64,000 nucleotides of DNA from Diphasiastrum complanatum (lineage: Eukaryota > Streptophyta > Lycopodiopsida > Lycopodiales > Lycopodiaceae). The stretch's first letter is position 1. Every line of letters starts with the position of its first letter. Shown piece by piece: positions 42,524-54,455 of this stretch. The notes beneath the pieces are model-generated. The model searched no databases, had not been told where the DNA came from, and was given only the letters and a program-made list of their open reading frames with translations. The DNA lies in NCBI GenBank assembly GCA_029204225.1, contig CM055100.1, forward strand, positions 60,433,008 through 60,497,007. Reading direction: 5' to 3'. The translations under genes were made by a program, and so were the position numbers.

Positions 42524-43790
42524 TTAAGTTCTTAGCCTTAAGTTCTTAGCCAATGCATCTGGACCATAGTTCTCTCTGATTTCTTGGAGTAGACCAGTCA
42601 CCTGAGTTGTTACCGTTGCCATCAAGTGCTCCTGTCTACTTAGTGCATCTGCTACCACATTGTTCCTTCCCTTCGTATGTACAATGTCTATATTGAATTT
42701 CGAGAGAAAGTTTTGCCATTGCATCTGCTTTAGCGTGAGCATACCTTGGGTTGAGAAGTACTTGAGTGATACATTGTCAGTGAACGCCTTAAAGGGCTTT
42801 CCTGCCACATAATGTCTCCAATGCTCCACTGCTTGAACTACTGCAACCATTTCTTTTTCATGAGTTGGCCATCGTCGCTCTACGTCACTCAATTTCTTTG
42901 AAAAATATGCAATTGGTTTTCCTTCTTGCATCAACACGGCCCCAATAGCAAAGTTTGACACATATGTATGTATTTCGCAAGGTTTGCTAAAGTCCGTTAG
43001 GGCAAGAATGGGTTCTTGAGTGATCCGTCATTTTAGTTCTTGGAACGCTACTTCTCATTCTAGTGTCCATGTCATCTTTAGATGAGTCTGTGTCTGCTCC
43101 AACAATGGTGCCACAATTTTGCTAAATGCCTCAATGAATCTCTTGTAAAAGTTACATAGCCCCACGAAAGATTTGATGCCATGAACAATTTTAGGTGCTA
43201 GCCAATCCAAGATAGCCTTGATCTTCTTAGGATCCATCCAAATTTGTCCATAGCCTATAACATGTCCAAGGAAATCAACTTCCTCTACCACTCACATTTC
43301 TCTCTTTTCGCGAACAAGTAGTTCTTTCTCAGTCGTTGGAGAACCGTCCTTAAATGTTTAATGTGATCTTTGAGGCTACGGCGAAGCACTAAGATGTCGT
43401 TGATGTGTACAATGACAAATTCATCTAAGCAGTCTTGAAAAATGTTGTTCATCCACGTGCAAAAAGTGGTTGGTGCGTTTGTTAGATCGAATGGCATCAC
43501 TCTGAACTCGTGACTCCCGTACCGTGTTCGAAAAGCTGTTTTGTGCTCATCGCCTTTAGCTATTCGAATTTGGTGATATCCAGATCTGAGATCTATTTGG
43601 CTAAAATATTTGGCAAGTTTGAGCTAGTCAAACAGATCATCAATTATAGGCATGGGGTACTTGTTCTTGACGGTACCTTTGTTGAGCATGTGGTAATCCA
43701 CACATCCGAAGAGTCTTGTCTGCCTTTTCCACGAATAACATTGGAGCTCCAAAAGGTGAAGCATTGGGTCTAATAAACTGTTTGTCTATC
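42524..43790 (-). pseudogene. Chromovirus reverse transcriptase and RNase H
   Basis: [22 protein letters not shown] (about 43650-43710), SQIDLRSGYHQIRIAKGDEH, then ORF 43285-43500 with MPFDLTNAPTTFCTWMN and a catalytic box VHINDILVL in place of the usual YIDD. The change to IND should abolish activity. ORF 43055-43291 has EVDFLGHVIGYGQIWMDPKK and SFVGLCNFYKRFIEAFS. RNase H (42524-42961 and just above) has FAIGAVLMQEGKPIAYFSKK, EKEMVAVVQAVEHWRHY and FTDNVSLKYF. The usual DASx at its start reads YVSN. Confidence 0.85.
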
Positions 43791-44062
43791 AATTTCACCA
43801 AGTTGTCATTTTAGTGCCACCAACTCTTCTTGTGACATCCTATAGGGTGCTTGTGAAGTTGCTTCTGTTCCTGGTACCAACTCAATTTTATGGTCCACTG
43901 GTCTTCGAGGAGGTAACTTAGCTGGGAGTTCCTCCAAAAACACATCGCTAAATTCGTCTGGCAAATCTGCCACCTCTTTTGGAAAGTTTTCTTGTTGTGC
44001 ACTTTTCCCTTCTGGAACCTCTTAGTAGATACAAAGAAAGCACTTTGACCTTTTCCCTTTCG

Positions 44063-44566
44063 TCATTTTTTTTTTATCACTGATGCAGCCACTAGACTTT
44101 GTTCAATGTCGGCACCCTTTGCATGACCTCCGGGCAAGGCTTTGATCATACAGATTTGTCCCTTGTAATCCAAGAGGACCAAGTTTGAGCTCCTACCCAA
44201 GACTACAATACAGTGTTCATTTAACCAAGGGAGGCCCAAAATCATGTCGAAGGCATCAATCTCCAAAATTAGAAAGCTAAGTTTAGCCTTCCATCTCCCA
44301 ATCTGCACCGAGATGTTCAATATTGCTTTGTCTGCATTTAGTACCCCCTTTGTTGCTTCTACTTTGAGGGTTGATGTCACATTCCTGGTCGACAAGCTGA
44401 ACTGTTCCACTACGCTCCTTAAAATGTAGTTATGTGAAGCTCCGGAGTCGATCATGAAATCTGACTTCCTCCCCGCAATCTTTCCAAATAGAAATAATAA
44501 TTTCGAACCAGTCTTGGGGGTTGCCCCATGGAAGCTCCTTTCCATACTTGTGTGTCGTCCACCCAC
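44063..44566 (-). pseudogene. Chromovirus aspartic protease region
   Basis: The 167-codon ORF contains FMIDSGASHNYI (active-site DSG, near residue 40) and FDMILGLPWLNEHC (second conserved strand, near 110), separated by about 65 residues as in retropepsins of gypsy elements. It would cleave Gag-Pol. The gag that should precede it is not found between 44566 and the primer site at 45261. Confidence 0.8.
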
Positions 44567-45260
44567 AAAAGTGAACTCCTCTCAACTAGATCAAAGCACC
44601 TGGAACAACTCAAGTAGCCATGGATTATTCAGGTCCAGGCAAGCACACCACAAACGAGCATACCAACCAAAGCTAACACACAGGATCCCTTTCAAGCCAC
44701 ATGCCCCTTGAGACCGGATGTAGGACCTTTGCCTAGCCACGCCCACACAAATCTATCACATAATTAGCCCACAGGAAACATCCATCCAACCATTCGTGCC
44801 TTCACCATTAAGCATCACATTGCCTCAGTCACGCCCCACCAACTCTAGTCGATAGCCCTTATAGCTAAAAGATCAACAGCTATCCCACTCTGGCAGCAAA
44901 CCACCTGTGCTTTACACCCAAATTCGAGCAGCATCTCTATATCAATGGTTAACCCATACAGTTTGAATATGTCACCCCGCACCCCACAAGGCACAGACCG
45001 TGCTTTCACCAACCTAATGGTAGCACCTTGCCTCACCTGTCCTACGTGCAGATGGTGCCAGGCCCGTCGAACCGCAGGAACTGACCGTGCTTACACCTCA
45101 AGGGCAGCACCTCGCCTCATCAAGTCCCCCGTTCCATCGACCACCCCGACCGTGGATGCACTCGTGCTTACACTGTGGGCATCACCTTGCACAACGACTG
45201 TCTTGACAAATCCCAAAAAGTGGCCATCCATGTGAGACTTGCATAGTTGACTGGCTAGTC

Positions 45261-45273
45261 GGCTCTGATACCA
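45261..45273 (-). promoter_or_regulatory. tRNA-iMet primer-binding site of the chromovirus
   Basis: Minus-strand TGGTATCAGAGCC, two bases after the LTR end CACAACA. Confidence 0.85.
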
Positions 45274-45275
45274 CA

Positions 45276-46081
45276 TGTTGTGCCGACGCCTCAAAGGGCA
45301 CTGGGACTTGAGCGGTTTCCCAAACACGCGCTTAAGTCTAACATTCATCCATCATGCACTTACGTAAAAGCCAACTTAGAAAACGTAACAAGCTTAACCA
45401 TTCAAACTTAAGAAAACTGGAATCCCAACCAACCCGAAAGCCAATTTAGAATCCGTCCCCGAAAGGTAACCAAAGGCAAAGACAAGCCACACATGAAACC
45501 CAAGGCATAGTGGTCGCCAAACTAACCAAATGGCATAGCGACGAGCCACACGTCAGTGACGTGGACCCTTAGGCACCAGCAATACAAAAAGGTTGTAGTA
45601 AGGGTCCTTCCACTTGGACCAATCCCGGAGGCAAAATCGAAATGGTAATCATCCCCAAGGATCAACTTTATTAAATTTAAAAGAGGTTACATTCATACAT
45701 AGACTGACTAGTCTCGAGGCCACCAACACGTGCTGGGCATTGTGTCTGGCTCGCGCTAGTAGAGGGAACTGAGACTTGGCAACTGGATAGACTCCCCCTA
45801 TGGTTCTGGTATGATTCGGCGTGCCCCGTCTATTTTGGAATATAGTGCTTTATAATAAAGCATGCTTTTTTAGACTTAGTTTTTATTTTGCTGATTAAGC
45901 CTGGCAGAATCAGTTTGGCTCCCGGACATGGTCCCCGGGAGCCGTCCCGGCAGCAAAATCAACTTGGCTCCTGATTAAGGCCATGACTTGAGCTCCAAAG
46001 CTAACTCATGACTTGTGACTACTTGGCTGGCTCACCATAGGTTGGAGGCCACCGTGGTGCACATGAGTCAGCTTTGCAGCA
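45276..46081 (-). repeat. 5' LTR of the chromovirus
   Basis: About 806 bp, from TGCTGCAAAG at the minus-strand start to CACAACA. It is shorter than the 3' LTR mainly through deletions near 45790 and 46050. The start TGCTGC differs from TGTTCT of the 3' LTR, indicating considerable divergence. Confidence 0.85.
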
Positions 46082-46088
46082 CCCTATC

Positions 46089-46270
46089 TGTAAAGACCAC
46101 TAGGGTAAACCCCTAAGATGAGGGTAGGAAAACACAAGAGAGACAGTGGAGCAGAATCATCTAACCAATCCTAGATCCCTCCTGGAAATCCTCCTGGATC
46201 GAGCCCCCAAGCCATGCCATGTGATAGCAAGGGGAGAAGAGCTTAACAGGTAACCTAGACCAAAATCACC
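46089..46270 (-). repeat. Partial LTR of G1 copy C
   Basis: Matches U5 of the copy A LTR (1384-1566), including AGATCCCTCCTGGA and GCCATGTGATAGCAAG. The end TGTAAAGACC (plus strand) gives a proper minus-strand CTTTACA terminus. The LTR is joined abruptly to internal sequence at 46270, so most of U3 is missing. Confidence 0.65.
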
Positions 46271-48299
46271 TTTAAGTAACAATTTATGATCCGTCAATCA
46301 TAAACATTTAGAATCTTATGATTCGCCAATCATAATTTACAGGATCCCAAAACCATACTTAATCATTGAAAGATACTGGAGTATATGTTCAACATACAAC
46401 TCAGAAAATATAAGAATCATTCTGAAATCTTTTCCACAAGGAAAAATAACTAGATTTCAAGAATATTCTTCCAACCCGATTCTTAACCAGATTATGAGTT
46501 CCAAATTCTACAATCAAGATAAACATTATACAATCATCTAGAACAACATCTAGACATTACAGAATTCTACTGAATTCAGTTTACCATTCTTGGAACTATC
46601 AGGATCCGGTATCCAATTGAGCTCACAGGGATACTATCACTAATGAATCAAGTTTATTCCTCATTTAAGAAATACTCATCCAAGAATTCAGTATCCTATG
46701 CACACAATTCTTTGATGAATCCAAATGACTCATAAATTATGTGTCTTACAAGCAATACACACAAAACAAACAGTTTTCGGTGAATTCTCTTCACACTGTC
46801 CGTTTTACCAATTAACTTCCACAGGAGTAAATCAACTACTCAAGTTAATTGCCCATGATTTAGAAGTCTTAAATGTCTAAGTGTAGTTCTTAATTGTACA
46901 TGTACAACACCACATTTAGATCCATATCCAAATCAATTTTAGGTTAACCTCTAGATCTATCAGAACAGAATTGTTAACTCTGCAAGTAATTGTCAAACAC
47001 AATACTTGAACATATGTTTATGTTCAACAACTAGGTTAAGTGCACCAGATAACCTTAGTAACCGGGAATACATAGTAGATCCAAACAAGATTAGTCGTGC
47101 ACATATGAGAATAATCTCACTATGACCCAATACATCAACACATATGTCATTATCTGACAGATTCCTCCAAAATTCGCATATGTTACTCACATATATCACT
47201 GAGAATCTTGTTACTCAGCTAAAGAAGAATTCTATCTCTCATGAGTAAATAACATATCTGGGAAATTTCTGAAGTGAATAATTCCACATCACAAGTTTTT
47301 CAACCATCATACTTTTACCAACATAATTTCTTCATCCAATCAACCTACTTCAGATCTTAGTGTACAAACCAAGATTAGGTTGACTTATACATACATCTTT
47401 GCACTTAAGGTTAAGATTAAAACTTTATTCCTCTGATCCAATCCATAACTAAATGATACTTGGTAGACAATCAGTGAGCCTTAATTTAATCTTTACAACT
47501 ACTTCCCAAATTCATGAATATTTCATAGCTCAAATTCCCAAAATTACTCTAGTTCCAGATTATTCAAAACAATCACTAGAGATTTCCTCTATTCCACTAG
47601 ATAGTTCCACCACTACACACATACAGGATTCCACAAAAGAAATCTATGCAACTGGTTGATCCCATGAAAGTCTTATTTCTATCATTTTCTTTTCCCCCCT
47701 TTTAAAAGAAATTCCATAGTTTCGATTTAAAAGTTCCTAGAAGACAACGTATAAGATATCAAAGATTCGAAAAAGTCAGTAATAAGTATTCAATACTATT
47801 ACAAATCAGAGTTATTGATAGAAACATTACTCTCAACAATCAACTATCAAATAGAGATAATCATTTGGGCTCAGGAAGTCAAAATTCTACTTAATCAGCT
47901 GAACATCAATCGATTTAGCTATATTCACAAACTGAAATGGAAGTATGAATTCATATAACTCTAACAGTCCTTCAGAACCTAGTTCTACACTGGAAGGAAT
48001 TATATGAATTGCAATCCAATTGTCTCATATTTAAGAAAATTTCTAAAAAGTAGAGGTTTTAATTTAAAAGAGAAATAGCTTTTAAGGGCTTCCGATTTGA
48101 AATTTATGAGATACCATTTAGGGATCCGGATCTATATCTCATAACCTCTCCAAATACCCTAAACAAGTTTAACCAATGATCTCAACTATTAGCATTACTA
48201 TTAATGTAAATACTCAGCCACTGACCTACAAATCATTCTCACACAAGAATTCCTCTTTGAAATCAATGACGTCCCATACCATCAATTTTCTCTCCAAAA

Positions 48300-48700
48300 A
48301 AGTTCTTTGCTTTTAGACTTGTTCTATAGAAAATCAAAAAGATTATCTGACCATCCTATATCCAACATAGGATTCAATCTTCAACCATTTCCAGAAAAAA
48401 TATCTCCTGCCATTGAATTCTCCATTTCCTTAAGTTTTTTTTCCTATAGATGACAATATCATCTAAGAATACCACTAGGCATTGACCCCGGTATCTCGTT
48501 CATATACAGTTGAAATAACCCAAGTGTATTCATAAAAAATCAAAAGGAAAAACTCAAAATAGTTGAAGTATAAACCAATAGATATCCAATATACATACTC
48601 GAAATGGTACAAGGAATTCAATTCCTTTAAGAAAACCTTTAACCGCATTATCCGATAATCCAGAGATCTCAAAACTCCATCTGGACCTATTCTCCTGACT
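48300..48700 (-). pseudogene. Degenerate reverse transcriptase of G1 copy C
   Basis: Minus-strand CLVVFLDDIVIY (about 48445-48482) matches the catalytic box of Ty3/gypsy RT (F/YxDDI-L/V-Y). Flanking sequence breaks frame often and only scattered RT-like residues can be followed. This motif is the main evidence that G1 is a gypsy element. Confidence 0.45.
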
Positions 48701-49545
48701 TAACCGGGAGAATTTTTGAAGAATAATTTTATTATCCTAACTACTATGTGGTTACTAGAATTTTGGGTTCCTGGTACTGTGCTTTTAATCGGTTTAATTC
48801 TAATATTCCCAGTTAATTGGTTTTTTTCGATCCTTCTTGTTGGACTCGGTGTTGCACCGATAGGCTTATCCTAGATAATTTTGATTTTTGGGACTGGGCA
48901 AACTACAACTTTTGAGATACAATAAATGGAATAAAGGTCATATTATTTGGAGGTAGTTTTATATTCAATAAACACCAAGAGTATTAAATATCGTAAAAGG
49001 GTATCCAAAACCAAATTTTATGGATTTTTCATTAGTTCAGACAACTTTAACGAAGTAATACTTAAGGTAGTGTAGTAAAAAAAGAAGCAGCCTAGCATTT
49101 ACTTGTGTCAAAGGAGTTTTTGGTGCCTTCGCTGATGACTTTTTTTGGGTGATCGAAAAATCAAAGGGAGGAAGAAAATGAGACATCAAAGTAGGTAATT
49201 GTGATTGTGTTATGTAGTTTGGATTGGTTAATAATCCCTGTAAGAAAATTACATAGCATCGGTTTATGGAATTCATTAAATTGAGTTTATTTTGAATATC
49301 TATAGGACCATGAGTTGACCCTATTTGTTATTGAAAATTGTGACATTCGAACGTGAATGACACTTGGTTTACATTTGTACTGTAAAGAGCCATATTCCTA
49401 AGAGTTGGTACTCTATGATTGTAGGAATTTGGGATTGACAGTATCAACCAGATGGGTTGTTTTTGTGACAGTAAGACCATGTGCAAGTTAATCCTCGTAG
49501 AGAATTCTAGAGTCAGATCTACCCTAGATGCAGCTCTGATGAGCC

Positions 49546-49881
49546 TTGCAAGAGTTAATTCCTAGTAATCAGAGAGATATCAAGGTTTTTTTTACTGTAA
49601 AACAGCTAAAGAATCCTCGCACATCCAACCCTCACACCAGAGAACCCTCACAGACTAGATCAGTAAGAAGATCTACACCAGATCCAGCTACTGTCAAAAT
49701 TCCAGATCAATCAGTGCAAGGAGTAAAAAGTTATCAAGGAAAAACCATTGTAAGAGGCCTGATTTTTCACTTCCGGCCAATCAAATTGATCAGATTCTTA
49801 AGATCCAGATTATATCCAACTGTACCAGGAGGATTCAATAACGTTGGACTCTACCATCGAATGAATCTAAGATCTAGATGA
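49546..49881 (+). pseudogene. G3 leader ORF or gag N-terminus
   Basis: A 111-codon ORF, Arg/Pro/Thr-rich (RRSTPDPATVKIPDQSV, FHFRPIKLIRFLRSRLY), lying 54 bp before the main gag ORF and likely its N-terminal part separated by a stop. A basic N-terminal extension before the capsid is common in plant gypsy gag. No motif is decisive. Confidence 0.4.
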
Positions 49882-49935
49882 TCAATAGCAAAAAGGACAG
49901 CGAATCAAGCACCACTCTTTCCCAGAATAGCAGTT

Positions 49936-51326
49936 GTGCAACAAGAGGCAGAACCGGAATCAGTGCCAATGGATCCAATGGGTCAATCCGTACATGTCGC
50001 TCCCTTGCAGGTAGTCCGGAGGCCACCTCGGATGGAAATACCTAAATACGACGGATCATCAGATCCCATCCGTTTCCTCCATATCTATGAACAAGCTTGT
50101 GAAATCTACGACGATAGGACATTTGCAGAGAAGTTGATGATATTCCCTATGTCACTAATAGCTCTGGCTCAAGATTGGTTTATCAACTTGTGTGAGGAAG
50201 AAAAATCCATCTGGGAGGCGGTTAAAGCGGATCTCATCATGCGCTTTAAACCTAGGAAGTTCCTAAAAGACCTGTTTCTCCTGCTCAGCAAAGTTAAGAT
50301 GGAAAAAAGAGAAAGGGTCAGGGACTACATTGAGCGGGTCAAACATTCACGGTCTGAGTGTAGTGCAGCCCTAACTCTCGCTCATGCGGTGATCATGTGG
50401 TTCCTTGTGGAGTTACCACGTAGCATCAGGAGAGAACTGGAACGACGAGAGCAGTACGCTACTCTGCAAGAAGCTATGGATGATGCCATCAGAGAAGAGG
50501 ATGAGGGATCAGACGATGAATATCCAACCACCCATACTCCTACTCCTTCGACAGCGTCATCATCATCAAATACTTCCACTCAATTTGCAAAACTGTTGTT
50601 GGAACAAATGACAAAATTACACAAACAGCAGATGGAGCAACTTACGACACAGTTTGATCAGAAATTGAAAGCCTTACAAGAAGCTGTAGCAACAATGCCC
50701 AATCTACCTGAACACAACCAGCTACAGTATTCCTGTCGCAAAAATGTATGGTGTTCAGTATGCACACAAAACCATACAACGAACGAGTGTCCAGTCCTAA
50801 AGCAAAATTTGAGATTAACCCATAGATTTTGCCATTTGTACAAGGCAATACCGCACGATACAGCCTTTTGCCCATTAAACCCCCGAATTGTCCAACAGAA
50901 GAGGAGTCCTTATCAGACTTCTTATCCATATCATCAAGGGGCACCAAATGTGGCACCGAGGTGTGGCGCACTAAATAATCAACAACACATGGCCTTACCT
51001 GCACCACCAGGGCCAACCAATCAACAAGTGGCCCACATAAACTTGACAACAGCAGAACCAGAGATGCCAATACCACCTCAGCCTGAGTAGCAGCAATGGT
51101 ATGGGACAAATGAACCTTATATGGATCCCACCATAAATGAATATATTGCGGCATATGCAGCTCAAACTCAGCGTCAAGACGGAAGAAACTACGGTTGCTA
51201 CGGATGCGGTGAAGGAACATAATTGTTGAATGTCCTTACAAGGGGCAATACACATCCTTCCGTCAGGAATGCGGATATGGACACTGCTACAATAACTGTC
51301 CCTTAAGACCTGGGACCAGCACACCA
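49936..51326 (+). pseudogene. G3 gag (capsid and zinc knuckles)
   Basis: ORF 49936-51090 contains a retrotransposon gag domain (MEIPKYDGSSDPIRFLHIYE, AQDWFINLCEEE, WEAVKADLIMRFKP, YIERVKHSRSEC, ELPRSIRRELERR). A coiled-coil-like stretch with Lys/Gln/Met follows (residues 215-250), then a Cys cluster CSVCTQNHTTNEC (C-x2-C-x3-H-x4-C, one residue shorter than the usual knuckle). After a stop at 51090, CYGCGEG with a frameshift and CGYGHCYNNC (about 51200-51300) give further Cys/His knuckles. Gag would package the RNA. Confidence 0.8.
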
Positions 51327-51974
51327 TTGGACTTCACTGCAATACAACGAGCAACAGCTCCAATGGGGATGCCACCCAGAAAAGCAACAATTCCATGCCC
51401 TTGTGTTAGTCGTCACGCGAGCACAGAAGAGGAAGTAAGTGGGTCCCTCACCACCACCATTAGTCTTCGCCAACCCTCAACTTCAGCACCATATCCGAAT
51501 GTGAGGGAAGAGAGGAGACAGTACCAGATGATACGACACTGGGTACAGAGAGCACAAGCAAAGAAAAAAGAGCAAGAAAAGGCCAACCCTATGGAACCTC
51601 CTACTGATGAAGAATCAGAACCACGAACAGGCTCACCACTGCACACTGATCAGAATGATCGATTGCATCATCATGAACCACCTTTCCACATGATGGAGCC
51701 CGAGGAACCACGCACCGAAATGCTCACAAGTCTATTGGCGAGCTGTATTAGTTTACCCCTCGAAGAATTACTGCGGATTGTGCCACAAGCTAAAAGCCTT
51801 TTGGCTGAACGGGCCAAAAGAGACGTGGAACCAGTAGCACCAGAGCCCGTATATTGTACGGGCTATGATGAGACAAGTAACATCCTCCACATCGGGGCAG
51901 CATGGGAGAGTGACGAACACAACATCACCCTACCAATCAAACAAAGAGATTCAAGGATGAGGCAACAGTGGTAG
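51327..51974 (+). pseudogene. G3 gag-protease linker
   Basis: A 215-codon ORF, hydrophilic and Pro/Glu-rich (RRQYQMIRHWVQRAQAKKKE, MLTSLLASCISLPLEELLRI), between the last knuckles and the protease. Long linkers with such composition occur in plant gypsy lineages. Its end overlaps the protease ORF by seven bases in another frame, which suggests a one-base indel at about 51970. Confidence 0.6.
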
Positions 51975-52249
51975 ATGGAGGATCAGGTGTCAATTTGATC
52001 TCCACTACTTTGTATCAAAAGTGGGGTTTACAGGGATTGAAGCCGACAAAATTTGCCATCAAGCTAGCGGATCAATCTTGTGTAAAACCAAAGGGTGTGG
52101 TTGCCGATACCCTTGTAAAAATAGCAGGCATGCAGTTTGTAATCACTTTTGTAGTGATGGACATACATGAGTCCCCATCTGCATACCGTGTTTTACTAGA
52201 AAGGCCATGGTTGAGGAATGCACAAGTAGTTCACAATTGGGGTACATGA
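51968..52249 (+). pseudogene. G3 aspartic protease
   Basis: VDGGSGVNLISTTLY is the active-site loop; the DGG-SG form instead of DTG/DSG is seen in some plant gypsy proteases. YRVLLERPWLRNAQ is the second conserved strand (usual form LLGRPWL), about 65 residues later. The stop after HNWGT and frameshifts to the right separate it from RT. Confidence 0.75.
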
Positions 52250-53205
52250 AAACTCACCTTTGAAATAGAGAACAGGTTGTGAAGGTCGATCCAACCGCAT
52301 GGGCGGTAAAACCTATTGCACCAAAGGTTGATGATGGATCATCCATGACAGATCATACGATAGATCGCCCAAGGCAAGCCAAGGTCACTACGATTCAGAG
52401 ACGGGTGTCGTGAGATGGACGGATGCATTAGCAGTGATTTACTGTCAAGCATGTCAATATGAATCAGATCCTGAACCCAGCACATCTTCACCCCAGTGTT
52501 ACACCATGGACACACCAATTATATTTGGGGTGAATATGATCAACATAGCATGGTTGTCAGTGAGATCTATTAGAACCCAATGGACGATGATTTAGTCCCT
52601 TGGCAACATGCTATGACTTACAACCAAGAGACTGAGCTGACTGATGAGCAAGTCCTACAACACATGGACCCGGATCGCTGTGAAATTAAGAGAGTACCAG
52701 CTCAACTGGCGCAAAAATCTGCTATGGCAAAAGTTTCAAGGATATATCCACCAAAGACACCTACAAACAAGAAGAACCAGTTGAAACAACACTACAACCA
52801 AGTGATCCAATGGAGTGATCTACCCGAAAAAGCTATAGCTACAGTGGATGTTGATATTCGCAACCACGAGGCGAATGTCACACCAGTTCTGAAGAAAGAC
52901 AACAAGGAGGGATCCACTCATATGACAAGAAGAGACAAGAAGAAGGTGTTGGATTCCTTGAAGTCAGTCAAGATGAACTCTGATACAGCGTCATCCTCTT
53001 CTCAGATGACGGAGAATCAAAAGATGACCAATCGGGCTAAGATCAATATGCTGAAGGAGGAATCTCGACGAGCACTAGTTCACGAGATATCTGAGACTTC
53101 AAGAATTATACCTTGGACGACGTGGTAATTATGATGCCGCAAGCCCAGCGAGAACCTGATCAAAGTTAGGCACCAGCGAAACAAGTCTTTGAGGGACCTG
53201 CGTGA
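52250..53205 (+). pseudogene. G3 spacer between protease and RT
   Basis: ORFs 52410-52595 and 52580-53128 read as low-homology, charged sequence (IQWSDLPEKAIATVDVDIRN, SRRALVHEISE). A variable spacer of about this size before RT is usual in Athila/Tat-like gypsy elements. It has no independent function that I can name. Confidence 0.45.
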
Positions 53206-54455
53206 ATGCAACCCATGAATCTTGCCGAGTCAGGTGAAGAAGAAAAGATCGTACATGTGGGAGAGAATTTAACGCCCACACAATTCAAAAGACTACGATC
53301 ATTGTTGGTGGAGTACAAGGATTGTTCTGCTTGGAAATACAGTGATCTAAAGGGCATTCCACCAACAGTAGTCCAGCACACCATACCCTTGGTGGATGGA
53401 GTAGTCCCCAAGATAAGTCGTTATTACCACTGCAACCCAAACTATACAAAACTAATCAAACAAGAGTTGCAAAAGTTGTTAGACACTGATTTCATCTATG
53501 AAATCGAGCACACGGAATGGGTGTCACCAATAGTTATAGTACTCAAGAAGAATGGCAAAATGCGAATTTGAAGGCGCTAAACACAGTCACTAAAAAAGAT
53601 CATTTTCCTTTACCCTTTACAGAAAGTGTCCTTGACAGAGGAGCTGGGGCCGAAGCCTACAGTTTTTTGGACGGTTACAATCAAGTGAAGATAGCGTCAT
53701 AGGACAAGCATAAGACAACATTCGCCACAGAATGGGGAACCTATGCCTATAAGGTGATGCCATTCGAACTTTGCAATGCCCCAAGCACTTTCCAATGAGT
53801 CATGTAGGTGGCATTCAAAGAGTATTTGCAAAAAAATTTGGAAATTTTCTTGGACGATCTATGCGTGCATGGACCAAACTTTGAACACTTATCCAATCTA
53901 AAGAAGGTGCTACAAAAATGCCGTGAATTCCAGATCTCCTTGAATCCAGAAAAATTTTAATTTTGGGTCACACATGGCTTGATTCTTGGCAATATAGTGT
54001 CTAGACACGGGATCGCCACAAACCTATCAAAAATCATGATCATTGTTAATCTACCACCACCAAGAATGACACGCCGGATCTACATCTTTATGGGTCATGC
54101 TAACTATTACAAGATTTTCATTCTGGATTTTGCAGAATCAGCACGACCAATTTACAAACTCACAACGGATCCACATTGGAATGAGGAAGCCCTAAGGTCT
54201 TTCCAAAATCTTAAAGACACATTGGTGTCAGCACCAATCCTACGTCTGTCCAATTGGTTCATTGAGTTTCATGTGCATACGGACGGATCAAAGTATGCAG
54301 TTGGAGTAGTCTTAACCTAGCCAGGAGAACACAAAAAGGATTTTTTGATCCGATTTGCAAGCCGACAATTCAGTGATATAGAAATGAATTATTCAACCAC
54401 AGAGAGGGAAGCACTGGCAATGATATATGTGGTTAAGAAGTCTAGCATCCTATCA
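53206..54455 (+). pseudogene. G3 reverse transcriptase and RNase H start
   Basis: RT: SDLKGIPPTVVQHTIPL, WVSPIVIVLKKNGKMRI, KKDHFPLPFTESVLD, YSFLDGYNQVKIAS, HKTTFATEWGTYAYKVMPF, NAPSTFQ and the catalytic box EIFLDDLCVHG (about 53845-53877), then GLILGNIVSRHGIATNLSK and GHANYYKIFILDFAE. RNase H starts with EFHVHTDGSKYAVGVVLT and DIEMNYSTTEREALAMIYVV and then stops at about 54455. In-frame stops occur at 53570, 53701, 53797, 53806, 53959 and 54318. Catalytic Asp pairs are kept, so decay is recent relative to the stops. Confidence 0.85.

Larger units (their letters stand above)
39966..46081 (-). mobile_element. Ty3/gypsy chromovirus with two LTRs (gag missing)
   Basis: Structure on the minus strand: 5' LTR (45276-46081), primer site (45261-45273), a 700-bp region without a gag ORF, protease (44063-44566), RT, RNase H, integrase with a chromodomain (41105-42408), polypurine tract (40873-40886) and 3' LTR (39968-40872). 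CCCTAT stands at 39960-39965 and 46082-46087, a probable target duplication if two extra bases (GA) at the lower end are accepted. Stops, frameshifts and mutated catalytic residues show it is inactive. Confidence 0.85.
46089..48715 (-). mobile_element. Ty3/gypsy-type element, family G1 copy C
   Basis: A partial LTR (46089-46270) runs directly into internal sequence homologous to copy A from position 153 and to copy B from about 12400 to 14226. A degenerate RT box lies near 48420-48470. The upper limit is set where G1-like sequence ends, near 48715, before gypsy G3; it is approximate. Confidence 0.55.
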
